Assembly (NCBI RefSeq): GCF_002514735.1
Contig: NZ_KZ300476.1
Span: 663,872-727,871, forward strand
Length of the DNA stretch: 64,000 bases
Reading direction: 5' to 3'
Origin: Sediminicola luteus
GTDB taxonomy: Bacteria > Bacteroidota > Bacteroidia > Flavobacteriales > Flavobacteriaceae
Shown: positions 55,175 to 63,639 of the stretch, one piece after another
Layout: each line of letters starts with the position of its first letter
Position numbering within the stretch: the stretch's first letter is position 1
Notes under the pieces: generated by a model
Seen by the model: the letters and a program-made list of their open reading frames with translations, nothing else
Databases searched by the model: none
Told to the model about the DNA's origin: nothing
Position numbers and translations under genes: made by a program

Positions 55175-55337
55175 ATACCATTTCAACATTGAAATACCAC
55201 CTAAAAAATTGTTCTTTTTACCTTTGGTCATCAAAATAAAATAGAACCGTAGCTTTGGCTATGCTTAAATTTTCTTTTTCGCCCAAAGAAAAAATCCCTG
55301 CTTTTTTATTGGTTGAATCTCAAAATTGAAATGGTAT
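55175..55337. repeat. 163-bp palindromic element, copy B
   Basis: ATACCATTTCAA (55175-55186) and TTGAAATGGTAT (55326-55337) are perfect 12-bp inverted repeats. CTAAAAAATTG (offset 26), CCGTAGC (offset 72) and GCTATGC (offset 83) match copy A at 51450. The end sequences differ from copy A, yet each pair is complementary. The rest of this 395-nt gap holds only promoters. Confidence 0.6.
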
Positions 55338-55472
55338 AAAGACGACACCCAGCAACTCGATATTTTCATACACAACTTCAAACAAGTGTCCGCCTGGTTA
55401 CTTTTTAGACCAACTACCCATTTATTAGTTGTAGCTAAACACTGACATAACACAAAAACCCTTGGCCCGATG

Positions 55473-55480
55473 TAACTTTG
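55473..55480 (+). promoter_or_regulatory. -7 element of the 64-residue protein gene
   Basis: TAACTTTG overlaps the TTG of the longest frame (55478), so the true start is the ATG at 55499. Confidence 0.5.
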
Positions 55481-55498
55481 CAGAAAAACCCACCAACT

Positions 55499-55693
55499 AT
55501 GGAAAAACAGTATTGCCGTGTTGGAAGCAGCACCCCAATGGCGCAGCTTAACCAACCCTCCCATTTCTTACAAAGTCTTTATACCGATTTTAAAGACAGA
55601 GCCATGAGCCCCAACCCGGGTACTACGAATTTGGTCTCATTTTTTGAGCAGAAAGCCGAAAGAATCCAAAAGATGATTCAAGAATTGGCATAG
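55499..55693 (+). CDS. Small soluble protein of unknown function
   Basis: The 64-residue product is hydrophilic with two helices (QPSHFLQSLYTDFKDRAM and NLVSFFEQKAERIQKMIQELA). It has its own TAACTTTG promoter box. It converges with pyrF. I do not recognise it; a regulatory or adaptor role is possible. Confidence 0.55.
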   Translation: MEKQYCRVGSSTPMAQLNQPSHFLQSLYTDFKDRAMSPNPGTTNLVSFFEQKAERIQKMIQELA

Positions 55694-55705
55694 GCCAATA
55701 AGACT

Positions 55706-56521
55706 TTATTTTTTTAACTCCGCAGCCATTTGCTGTTGCAACTCTTGGGCCTTGCGCCCAGCTGCTACGGCAAAATCTGTTCCGCTAGAGGCATAAATAA
55801 TTCCACGCGACGAATTGACCAACAATCCTACTTGGTCCGTCATACCGTACTTGCAGACTTCCGAGAGACTACCGCCTTGGGCTCCTACACCCGGCACCAA
55901 TAAAAAACTCTTGGGTGCCAATTCGCGTATCTCGGCCAAATATTCGGCTTTAGTGGCCCCTACCACATACATTAAGTTTTCGCTTCCTTTATAGCCTTGC
56001 GAGCAGGCAATCACTTCTTTGAACAACGGACGTGCTTCTAAAGTCTTCGTCTGAAAATCGAAGGCGCCCGGATTGGAAGTGAGTCCCAACAAAATAGTAT
56101 GCTTGTCTTCAAATGCCAAAAAAGGCTCCACCGAATCGCGCCCCATATACGGTGCCACGGTTATGGAATCGAACTGCATGCCTTCTAAAAAGGCTTTGGC
56201 ATAACGGGTAGCCGTATTTCCGATATCGCCACGTTTGGCGTCGGCTATGGTAAATTGTTCTGGATAGTTCTCGTTCAAATAGGCCATAGTACGCTCTAAG
56301 GAACGCCAGCCATCCAAACCATAGGCCTCGTAAAAGGCCGTATTGGGTTTATAAGCCACGCAATAGGCCTGGGTAGCCTCGATTATGGCTTTGTTGAATT
56401 CAAAAATGGGATCTTCGGTGGCCAACAAATGCGGAGGCACCTTTTCCAAATCTACATCTAAGCCCACACAAAGGAAGGATTGTTTTTTTTGGATCTGTTC
56501 CCAAAGAAAATCTGTTGTCAT
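55706..56521 (-). CDS. pyrF: Orotidine 5'-phosphate decarboxylase
   Basis: PyrF decarboxylates OMP to UMP, the last step of pyrimidine synthesis. The 271-residue protein is of the longer type 2 form: FLCVGLDVDLEKVP, the catalytic DAKRGDIGNTATRYAKAF, VAPYMGRDSVEP, and the C-terminal VPGVGAQGGSL and NSSRGIIYAS phosphate-binding segments. It lies 6 nt after prfA on the same strand, so it shares its transcript. Confidence 0.96.
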   Translation of the reverse strand: MTTDFLWEQIQKKQSFLCVGLDVDLEKVPPHLLATEDPIFEFNKAIIEATQAYCVAYKPNTAFYEAYGLDGWRSLERTMAYLNENYPEQFTIADAKRGDIGNTATRYAKAFLEGMQFDSITVAPYMGRDSVEPFLAFEDKHTILLGLTSNPGAFDFQTKTLEARPLFKEVIACSQGYKGSENLMYVVGATKAEYLAEIRELAPKSFLLVPGVGAQGGSLSEVCKYGMTDQVGLLVNSSRGIIYASSGTDFAVAAGRKAQELQQQMAAELKK

Positions 56522-56527
56522 AGTGGT

Positions 56528-57604
56528 TTAAAAGATATCGGAAGCTTCTTTTAATTTTTCGGTATTCTGTACCAGCATCAATTCGTCAATGATCTTTTGC
56601 ACATCGCCATTGATAATATTCTGCAAATCGTACAAGGTAAGTCCGATACGGTGATCGGTTACCCGACCTTGCGGATAATTATAGGTACGGATCTTGGCCG
56701 AACGGTCGCCACTACTTACCTGGGAATTTCGTTTGGCGGCATCTTCCTCTTGCTTTTTAGCCAATTCCAAATCGTATAGGCGCGAACGCAGTACGGTAAA
56801 GGCCTTGTCTTTGTTCTTATGTTGCGATTTCTGGTCTTGGCACTGGGCCACCAATCCGGTAGGGATATGGGTCAATCGTACGGCCGAATAGGTAGTATTC
56901 ACCGACTGCCCACCCGGACCCGAGGAACAGAAATAATCGATTCGCACGTCTTTAGGGTCTATCTGCACATCGAATTCCTCAGCCTCCGGCAATACCATCA
57001 CGGTCGCAGCCGAGGTATGTACGCGCCCTTGGGTCTCGGTCTGCGGCACCCGCTGTACGCGGTGCACCCCAGCTTCGAATTTCAAGGTGCCGTAAACATC
57101 GTTTCCGGTCACCTCGAACTGAATTTCCTTGAAACCGCCCGAAGTACCTTCACTAAAGTCCATTAAATGGGTACGCCATCCTTTAGATTCGCAATATTTG
57201 GTATACATACGATACAGGTCCCCGGCAAAAATACTGGCTTCATCACCCCCGGTACCTGCACGGATTTCCATAACCACGTTTTTGGCATCTTCCGGATCTT
57301 TTGGAATAAGCAACACCTTGATCTCTTCTTCCAATTGGGGCAATTGGGCCTTGGCCTCCTCCAATTGCATTTTGGCCATCTCTACCATTTCGGGATCCGA
57401 TCCGTCGGCCAAAATCTCTTCGGCCTCTTCAAGGTTATTGGTCAGGGTAATATACTCTTCCCGCTTGGCCACCACCTCTTTTAGGTCGCTATATTCTTTA
57501 TTCAGCTTTACATAACGTTTTTGATCGGCGATAACATCGGGCTGTATTATCAAGTCCGAAACCTCATCAAAACGCTGTTTTACTATGTTTAACCTATCTA
57601 TCAT
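56528..57604 (-). CDS. prfA: Peptide chain release factor 1
   Basis: RF1 recognises UAA and UAG and triggers peptide release on the ribosome. The 358-residue protein has the catalytic GGQ in [20 protein letters not shown], the RF1 domain around [18 protein letters not shown], and the C-terminal [15 protein letters not shown]. It is co-transcribed with pyrF downstream. Confidence 0.97.
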   Translation of the reverse strand: MIDRLNIVKQRFDEVSDLIIQPDVIADQKRYVKLNKEYSDLKEVVAKREEYITLTNNLEEAEEILADGSDPEMVEMAKMQLEEAKAQLPQLEEEIKVLLIPKDPEDAKNVVMEIRAGTGGDEASIFAGDLYRMYTKYCESKGWRTHLMDFSEGTSGGFKEIQFEVTGNDVYGTLKFEAGVHRVQRVPQTETQGRVHTSAATVMVLPEAEEFDVQIDPKDVRIDYFCSSGPGGQSVNTTYSAVRLTHIPTGLVAQCQDQKSQHKNKDKAFTVLRSRLYDLELAKKQEEDAAKRNSQVSSGDRSAKIRTYNYPQGRVTDHRIGLTLYDLQNIINGDVQKIIDELMLVQNTEKLKEASDIF

Positions 57605-57765
57605 GGGTATTGTTCATTGGCTGCGAATTTACGATAAATTTAGGCGTAATCGCCAATAATTCCCAATTGGATCAGTAGCCGCATATTCCCTTACATACTA
57701 TTCAAATAATTGCATAACTCTGATTATCTTGTAGCGAAAAACAAAGCTGTTCTAACCAACAATCC

Positions 57766-58071
57766 ATGCCAAATACCCTACCCCAATGGATCCCCTTGGG
57801 ATTTCTATTTTACAAACGCCATCTGGCTATTTCGCTTTTAAGCACCTTAGTGCCCTTGGCATTTAACCTACCCCTGACCAATTTCGTCATTTGTAAAGTC
57901 GCTACTTTTCTCATAATCATGTTTTGGTATCGCAATCCCCCGAATTCGAACCGGTTGATTTTCTATCAGAACTTTGGGGTGCGGCCCAAATACCTTTGGA
58001 TATCCTATCTCGCACTGGACCTCCCTCTTGCCGGCATTTTGTATTTAATCTCGAGTAACTTATGGAACTAA
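57766..58071 (+). CDS. Small three-span membrane protein, partner of an orphan ABC ATPase
   Basis: The 101-residue product has about three hydrophobic segments (residues 21-38, 40-56 and 77-96) and no recognised domain. Its last codons overlap the start of the ATPase gene by 10 bp, so the two proteins are made together. It may be the membrane part of a minimal ABC system, though it is shorter than any usual permease. Confidence 0.6.
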   Translation: MPNTLPQWIPLGFLFYKRHLAISLLSTLVPLAFNLPLTNFVICKVATFLIIMFWYRNPPNSNRLIFYQNFGVRPKYLWISYLALDLPLAGILYLISSNLWN

Positions 58072-58709
58072 GACTTGAGAGTGTTAAACTTCGGTTTGGC
58101 CAAAAGCATCTTTTGAATTCCGTATCCATGCAAATGCAGAGCGGCCAAATTACCGGATTGATTGGCAGGAACGGGAGTGGCAAGTCGTCTTTATTAAAAC
58201 TGATTTTTGGCCATATCAAAGGGCAACGCAAACTTTTAAAAATAGACCGAAGACCTATTCAGAAACCCTTATATGCCACAGGAAAAGCATTTCTACTGCC
58301 CCAATCCCATCTTTTCCCGAAGGAATTCACTGTGGAAAGAGCTTTAGGGTTCTACCACAAAACTTTTGCTGATTTTATGGATACTTTCCCGGAAACTGCC
58401 ATAAAACCCGGGCAACGCTTACGTATTCTTTCTGGTGGAGAGTGGAAACTAATAGAATTGTTCTGCGCGGTACACTGTAACAAGGAAATCTTGCTATTGG
58501 ATGAACCCTTTAACGGACTTTCGCCTTTGAACTCCGAATTGTTCATTACTGAGCTTCATCGCATAAAATCGAAGACGGTGATTCTGATTACCGACCATCG
58601 AATCCATGAGGTAATGGCCCTATCGGATCAGATGTATTTATTGGATAAAGGCAAAAGTAGTTTGATCGTAGAACAGGACGACCTTCGTGCGGCGGGGTAT
58701 CCGGTTTAA
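58062..58709 (+). CDS. ABC-type ATPase without an evident permease
   Basis: The 215-residue protein has Walker A GLIGRNGSGKSS, signature LSGGEWKL, Walker B ILLLDEPFNGLSP and the switch histidine TDHRIHE. The usual full-length permease is missing; only the 101-residue membrane protein is adjacent. Its 3' end overlaps the MutS-like gene on the other strand by 4 nt. Substrate unknown. Confidence 0.85.
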   Translation: MELRLESVKLRFGQKHLLNSVSMQMQSGQITGLIGRNGSGKSSLLKLIFGHIKGQRKLLKIDRRPIQKPLYATGKAFLLPQSHLFPKEFTVERALGFYHKTFADFMDTFPETAIKPGQRLRILSGGEWKLIELFCAVHCNKEILLLDEPFNGLSPLNSELFITELHRIKSKTVILITDHRIHEVMALSDQMYLLDKGKSSLIVEQDDLRAAGYPV

Positions 58710-59965
58710 CCCAGCAACGCATCCAAGCCTTCTTTTTCAAAGAGTATACGCCCCACCTTAATATCGGACCAGCCAGCTTTCACCTTATAGGTAAATACGG
58801 GAATGCCCTCCATTAGATTGCAATCGACATAAATGGTTTTTACCTGGGCAACGGTCTGGGTTCTTAATTCCTCCAAGTGGGTCGAGATAAAGAAAAATGA
58901 ATTTTTAAATCGCGACATGCCCAAAATGGTCCGCTGGCATATCTCAAGTGCATCGGTAGCATTGGTACCACTGAAAAGTTCATCAAAAACGGCAAAAGTG
59001 GCCTCACCGGCCTTGGCCTTTTCCAATACCGCTTTTAAATGCTTGATTTCCGTCATAAAATGACTGTAGCCATTTTGTAAATCGTCGCGATGATCGATCC
59101 CTATGGAAAAATGCGCCATTATCGGAAGCTCAGCTTGCTCGGCCGGAATGGCATACCCCAAATGCCATAGGTACATACACAGCCCCAATGCTTTTAAAAA
59201 AGTAGACTTGCCACTCATATTGGGGCCGTTAAGAACGGCAACGGGCACGGCCAATTCAAAGTCGTTTTTTACCGGATTCCGCAACAACGGATGGTACAGA
59301 CCTTTGAGTGCTATTTTATTTTGCACTAGGGAAGGGAACACAAAACCTTGCTTTCGAATGCCCTTGGCCACCGACAAATACGCTTCGAACTGAAAAAGAT
59401 CTTCCCAAAAGCGTGCTATTCTTTTCTCCCGTTTCAATTGGGCCAGGGTTTCGGATAAATGGATCATATCTTTTGCCTTCAGACCAAATTCCCTGACCTG
59501 TAGGGCGTAATACCCCAAATCGAATTCATTAAGAAAATCTGTGATTCGCACTAATTCCTTTTGATAGGCTTTTGGGAAAGCGGTGAGATCTAGACGTAAA
59601 AAATAATACTCCAATAAACGGTACAGCCACAAAATCGCCTGATTGAACTTGCCTTCCAATTGGCTTTTTACGTCTTTAGAGGCTATATAGCGAAAGCGGT
59701 TTTTCCCCTTTATGGGCAACTCCCAATCTTTCCCATTAAAAAATAGATGTACCTCGTATACATACATCACGGTATAGGAATACTCCAAAAGCTTGGGTTG
59801 TGCTAAAAAGCCTTTCAATATATGCTGACGGAAATCTATGGCTTCTCGTGAACCTAATGGGGACTGCATCATTTGCCACAGTTTTTCCTTGGCAAAACTA
59901 TTGAGGGTATGGTCGAATAAAGGCAGAATTTCCTCTTGAAGACGAAGGTCTCGAATATTATTCAT
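58706..59965 (-). CDS. MutS-family ATPase lacking mismatch-recognition domains
   Basis: The 419-residue protein has the MutS ATPase (VLNGPNMSGKSTFLKALGLCMYLWHLGYAIPAEQAELPIMAHFSIGIDHRDDL, FAVFDELFSGTNATDA). Before it is only a helical core, without the N-terminal mismatch domain, the connector or the Smr domain. Such short MutS homologues (MutS5-like) act in recombination or rRNA-related processes in other species. It has a weakly AT-rich region at 59966-60168 before the DUF3570 gene. Confidence 0.85.
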   Translation of the reverse strand: MNNIRDLRLQEEILPLFDHTLNSFAKEKLWQMMQSPLGSREAIDFRQHILKGFLAQPKLLEYSYTVMYVYEVHLFFNGKDWELPIKGKNRFRYIASKDVKSQLEGKFNQAILWLYRLLEYYFLRLDLTAFPKAYQKELVRITDFLNEFDLGYYALQVREFGLKAKDMIHLSETLAQLKREKRIARFWEDLFQFEAYLSVAKGIRKQGFVFPSLVQNKIALKGLYHPLLRNPVKNDFELAVPVAVLNGPNMSGKSTFLKALGLCMYLWHLGYAIPAEQAELPIMAHFSIGIDHRDDLQNGYSHFMTEIKHLKAVLEKAKAGEATFAVFDELFSGTNATDALEICQRTILGMSRFKNSFFFISTHLEELRTQTVAQVKTIYVDCNLMEGIPVFTYKVKAGWSDIKVGRILFEKEGLDALLG

Positions 59966-60112
59966 GGGTCGGTCAGATGGTGTCGGTTAAACCTACGAAA
60001 AACAGGGACTGCATTGCGTTAAGGAACTGCCAAAAAGAAATATGGGCGAGGTGGGAAGTACAAAGGGGGAAGGACGAAGTTTGTACAGTTAAAAAGAGGT
60101 GATTTGTTGATT

Positions 60113-60152
60113 TGAAAATTTGATAATCTGAAAATTTGACGACCTGAAAATG
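60113..60152. repeat. Short tandem repeat, 16-bp unit
   Basis: TGAAAATTTGATAATC (60113-60128), TGAAAATTTGACGACC (60129-60144) and a third TGAAAATG (60145-60152) repeat with a 16-bp period, in the gap after DUF3570. Similar TGAAAATTTGA repeats are common in flavobacterial intergenic DNA. Confidence 0.6.
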
Positions 60153-60168
60153 CAAAAACAGACCTACA

Positions 60169-61491
60169 TCAATCGGCTACAAACGTCAGGGCCAAACTGG
60201 CGATATAGGCATCCAACCCATCGCTACGGTCGTATTTGGCCAAGCGGAAATCGGCATTTTTAAAACCGAACATAAAGATGCGGGTCTTGGTAAAAATATC
60301 GGTATAGCCCAAACCAAAACCATACCTATGGGCATCGAAGTCTGAAAGATCGTAATCGGAGGTATAGTAGTCCAAGCTACTCAAAGCCCCCTCCTTGGGA
60401 TAAAAATAATCGGCCTGGGATTGGGTATAGTAGCGGTAATGCGGATAAACGGTAAAGCCATTGCCTAACTTCAAAGGAATTTCCAAACTTGCCGTATGTG
60501 CGGTAATCCCCCAATCGTCCCAATAAAACCTATAATAACTTCGGAATACCAACCAATCGTTAGCAAAGTAGTTCAAACGGCCCCCGACAGGAAGTTTAAA
60601 ACGTTGGTCGGGTAGGCGTTCTACATCATCGGCCAATTGGAACTCATCAATAAAATAATTCGGGGTATCGCCGAAATACACCCGTTGATGCGGGGTAGAC
60701 AATAGGCCTTGCTGAAAGGCCACATCTAAAAACAATGCCCCGTTCCAGCGCCTGCCCAAGATTTGGGTCAGCCCTAAGGAAAAGGAATAGGTGTTTCTGT
60801 TTTCGTCGGTAAAGGGATTAAAGTTAGGATCGTACTCCCCAGGACCTTCGATACGATCGTCGAAAAACCCGGGTCGGAGTTCTATAGGGTATTGCGGACT
60901 CCAACTATCGAAATACAATTGCAGGTCGGCAGAAAGACTGGTATTCTTTTCATTGAACCAGTGCGTAGCCCCAAAACCGAATCCGAACGAAAAGTAATCG
61001 TATTCCGCGGAAACTGAAGCTTGCGCCCTTAAGATGGTATTCCGATCGGCGCTGCTATGGGTATAACTCGGATTAAAATAGGCCAATACATCTTGGCGTG
61101 AGGCCCCAGACGAGGCCACCCAAGGACTCACCGGTTGATTGGGGTCGCCATCCAGCGGATTTATATTGCTCGATGAAGCCGAGGTATAGGCCGAAATACC
61201 GGCATCTACCGTAAGCACCCCATCTACCGAAACCGGAATACTGGCCACTATGGTCGCCGTGGCATCGGAAAGTTCTTCGGTACCGGCACCACCGGTTACC
61301 GCGGCATGTGTACCATCTTGGTCATAATAACTAAACAAAAGGGAGACTTCGGCAGCATCCAATACCGGTTTTTGATAGGCCAAGGAATCTTGGGCCAGTA
61401 TGCTTTTTGAACCCAGCAAAACGACACACACGAATATCCAAACAACTGATTTATCAATTACACCCACAGCCACCTCCTGTTTTTCCTCCAT
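60169..61491 (-). CDS. DUF3570 outer-membrane beta-barrel protein
   Basis: From the ATG at 61491 (38 bp inside DUF4266) the 440-residue protein has an N-terminal signal (SVVWIFVCVVLLGSKSILAQ), the family start HAAVTGGAGTEELSD, and long beta-strands. Two S/T-x-A-S motifs, YTSAS (102-106) and SSGAS (127-131), recall ApbE flavinylation sites. GTG codons at 61473 and 61467 are other starts. It is the last gene of the Rieske-thioredoxin-ApbE-DUF4266 operon. Function unknown; perhaps a secretion or electron-conduit barrel. Confidence 0.85.
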   Translation of the reverse strand: MEEKQEVAVGVIDKSVVWIFVCVVLLGSKSILAQDSLAYQKPVLDAAEVSLLFSYYDQDGTHAAVTGGAGTEELSDATATIVASIPVSVDGVLTVDAGISAYTSASSSNINPLDGDPNQPVSPWVASSGASRQDVLAYFNPSYTHSSADRNTILRAQASVSAEYDYFSFGFGFGATHWFNEKNTSLSADLQLYFDSWSPQYPIELRPGFFDDRIEGPGEYDPNFNPFTDENRNTYSFSLGLTQILGRRWNGALFLDVAFQQGLLSTPHQRVYFGDTPNYFIDEFQLADDVERLPDQRFKLPVGGRLNYFANDWLVFRSYYRFYWDDWGITAHTASLEIPLKLGNGFTVYPHYRYYTQSQADYFYPKEGALSSLDYYTSDYDLSDFDAHRYGFGLGYTDIFTKTRIFMFGFKNADFRLAKYDRSDGLDAYIASLALTFVAD

Positions 61492-61663
61492 TGGCTCCGG
61501 CCGCCCCTTCCCTGTACAAATGGGCCAAGGTCTCGAAGCGTTCGCATTTCTTTTTGGAGAGTTCCATTTCCGCATCATTTACATAGACCATATCGTAGCC
61601 TTTTACGGCCACACAGGAACCTAACGTAAAACAAATGGCGCTAAAAACAAGTATCGTTCGCAT
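61454..61663 (-). CDS. DUF4266 small lipoprotein with C-terminal Gly-Cys tail
   Basis: The 69-residue precursor has a lipoprotein signal (FTLGSC, lipidated Cys17) and a short helical core with KKKCERFETLAHLY (Cys40). It ends GGKTGGGCGCN with Cys66 and Cys68. The CGC tail could bind a metal or cofactor, or be modified. It starts 9 nt after apbE and overlaps the DUF3570 gene. The tight order is typical of these families, but what they do is not known. Confidence 0.85.
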   Translation of the reverse strand: MRTILVFSAICFTLGSCVAVKGYDMVYVNDAEMELSKKKCERFETLAHLYREGAAGANGGKTGGGCGCN

Positions 61664-61672
61664 AGCTACAAG

Positions 61673-62668
61673 TTACGGATTCTTAGAAAAAGTTATGCCC
61701 CTGGTCTGGTGTATCTTATTAAAGGTATCTACAACAATAGCCTCGGTTCCGGGCAATTGTTCTATCATGGCCATTCCGGCCTCCTTGCCCATGATGAACA
61801 CGGCCGTGGCCAAGGCATCGCACAATTCCGCCTTTTTGGCGAAAATGGTCACACTACTTATCCCATGGGTGGGATAACCTGTACGGGGATCAATAATATG
61901 GGAATAGCGTTTCCCCTTAAAAGTCACGAATTTCTCATAATTCCCGGAGGTAGCGACGGACGATTCCAACACCGGCATCCAGGTAAAGACCTTGTCTTTT
62001 TTTAACGGATTAGTGATGCCCACGAACCATTTTTTCCCGCTGGCCTGGGTACCCCAAGTGGTAAGGTCGCCCGAAGCATTGATGATGCCTCCTTTTACTT
62101 GCTTAGACACCAAAAGTGCTTTTGCCCTGTCGGCCGCGTAGCCTTTTCCTATGGCACCAAAGCCGATTTTCATACCTTCCTTTTTCAAGAAAACAGTAAG
62201 GGAATCTTTGTTAAGCTCTATATCTTGATAGTCTATCAAACGTACCGATTCACGTATGGCCTCGTCGGTTGGGGCATGGGTCATGCTGCCATCAAATTTC
62301 CAAATCTTGTCCATGGAGGCGTAACTGATATCGAAGGCCCCATCGGATATTTTGGAAATCTGCTTGGCCCTTTCGATCAAATCGAACAATTCCGCATCTA
62401 CCTGAACCGGATGCTTACCCGCCTGACGGTTAATTTCCGAGGTTTGCGAATTGCGGTCCCAAGACGACAACAAGGCCTCTACCCTTTCGATCTCGGCTAT
62501 GGCCTCTTCGATATAAATGGTTCCTAATTCGGTCGAAGGCGCTACCACGGTAATCTCGAACCGACTTCCCATAAGTTTGACCACTTGGGAAACGGTGGTA
62601 TCTATCTTTTGCTGGCCGGAAACACTTAGGGTGAACCACAGCAAGAAAAGAAAGCGATGTGACCTCAT
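61673..62668 (-). CDS. apbE: FAD:protein FMN transferase ApbE
   Basis: ApbE attaches FMN from FAD to Ser/Thr of exported proteins. The 331-residue protein has a signal peptide (cleavage near SGQQ, residue 19). Its motifs are MGSRFEITV, DRNSQTSEIN, ISDGAFDISYASMDKIW, FGAIGKGYAADRA, ATSGNYEKF and HIIDPRTGYP, with Mg-binding acids present. The start overlaps the thioredoxin stop as ATGA. The FMN-binding protein at 1758-2294 is a likely substrate elsewhere; a local substrate is not certain. Confidence 0.93.
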   Translation of the reverse strand: MRSHRFLFLLWFTLSVSGQQKIDTTVSQVVKLMGSRFEITVVAPSTELGTIYIEEAIAEIERVEALLSSWDRNSQTSEINRQAGKHPVQVDAELFDLIERAKQISKISDGAFDISYASMDKIWKFDGSMTHAPTDEAIRESVRLIDYQDIELNKDSLTVFLKKEGMKIGFGAIGKGYAADRAKALLVSKQVKGGIINASGDLTTWGTQASGKKWFVGITNPLKKDKVFTWMPVLESSVATSGNYEKFVTFKGKRYSHIIDPRTGYPTHGISSVTIFAKKAELCDALATAVFIMGKEAGMAMIEQLPGTEAIVVDTFNKIHQTRGITFSKNP

Positions 62669-63111
62669 CTTAGAAAACTGTTTAGATGTTCTATATAGGA
62701 ATCCACCTCCATTTTCTTATAGGTGGTGGTACCCAATACCCTATCGGCATCCCGCAAAATAACCACTAAGGGGAAATAGCCTTTGGGGTTATATTTTTCA
62801 GCCAAAGAGGCATGTTTCTTTTGGAGATGCCCTGCTAATCGATTGGATTTCTTCCTAGGAAAATCGGCCTTGTACATTACATAATTCGACTTGGCATAGG
62901 TCTCGAACGAGGCATTGACCCAAATTTCCTTCTCGAGTCGAATACAAGGCGCACACCAATCAGAACCCGCAAACACCAAAATCAATGGCTTGTTTTGGTC
63001 TGCGGCCAATTTCATAGCTTGGTCAAAATCATTTTCCCAGACTTGCGCAGTGGCCAGCCCACAAAAAAGCAGTAAAACGACAAATACTAATCGCCTCAAC
63101 ATCTTATTCAA
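62665..63111 (-). CDS. Exported thioredoxin-like protein (CAPC)
   Basis: The 148-residue protein has a signal peptide (cleavage near ATAQ, residue 23) and a thioredoxin-7-like domain with GSDWCAPCIRLEKEIW and the cis-proline segment YFPLVVIL. The CxxC pair is a periplasmic redox site and probably keeps the Cys-rich DUF4266 protein or the Rieske protein reduced. It overlaps the Rieske gene by 8 bp and apbE by 4 bp. Confidence 0.9.
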   Translation of the reverse strand: MNKMLRRLVFVVLLLFCGLATAQVWENDFDQAMKLAADQNKPLILVFAGSDWCAPCIRLEKEIWVNASFETYAKSNYVMYKADFPRKKSNRLAGHLQKKHASLAEKYNPKGYFPLVVILRDADRVLGTTTYKKMEVDSYIEHLNSFLR

Positions 63112-63541
63112 ATATGCGTAATGTGGTACCGTTAACTTCGGTCTTGAAAATCTTTAAGGGATTGGAGGTAATACTATTCAAGGGTGTACCGGTTAAACTA
63201 AATCTGGCCCCATGGGTACTACATCTGAAAATATCGTCAGTGGCATTATAGGCCACGCCATCGGTCTGTTGATGACTACAAATTTGACTGGCGGCCACAT
63301 AATCGCCACTCAGATTTTTAGCCACCACCACTTCATTTTTAATAATAAAAGAACCGTTGGCCGCAATTTGCTGTCCTTCGGAAGATTGGAGATCTATCGT
63401 AAAATCTATACCAGACGGTACTGTTTTGCCTCCACCTTCTTCGCCTTCCCCACTATCGGATGAACAACCATGTAGGCAAGGAAACGTAAGCGCGAAAGCC
63501 GCACCCGCCCCCAAGGTTTTGAGAAATTCGTTTCGTTCCAT
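63104..63541 (-). CDS. Exported Rieske [2Fe-2S] protein
   Basis: From the ATG at 63541 the 145-residue protein begins MERNEFLKTLGAGAAFALTF, a Tat-like or lipoprotein-type signal with cysteine at LHGC. The Rieske cluster ligands are in ICSHQQTDGV and FRCSTHGARF (Cys-His and Cys-His). It is the first gene of the operon, so it probably carries electrons to or from the DUF4266/DUF3570 part. The longer frame starts with TTG. Confidence 0.92.
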   Translation of the reverse strand: MERNEFLKTLGAGAAFALTFPCLHGCSSDSGEGEEGGGKTVPSGIDFTIDLQSSEGQQIAANGSFIIKNEVVVAKNLSGDYVAASQICSHQQTDGVAYNATDDIFRCSTHGARFSLTGTPLNSITSNPLKIFKTEVNGTTLRIFE

Positions 63542-63639
63542 AGCAATGTTTACCAAATTAAACGGCTTAGACGGACAGTTCGTATAAAAACCCGACCAGC
63601 AGCACCGTTAAAATAGGTTAAAATTCCTACAGCTTCATG

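Noticed and set aside
59973-60155. A 60-codon minus-strand frame between the MutS-like and DUF3570 genes
   Set aside because: It covers the 16-bp tandem repeat and has low-complexity composition.
61491-61578. N-terminal extension of the DUF3570 frame
   Set aside because: The extra 29 residues lie inside DUF4266 and are not signal-like; a later start gives a sensible signal peptide.
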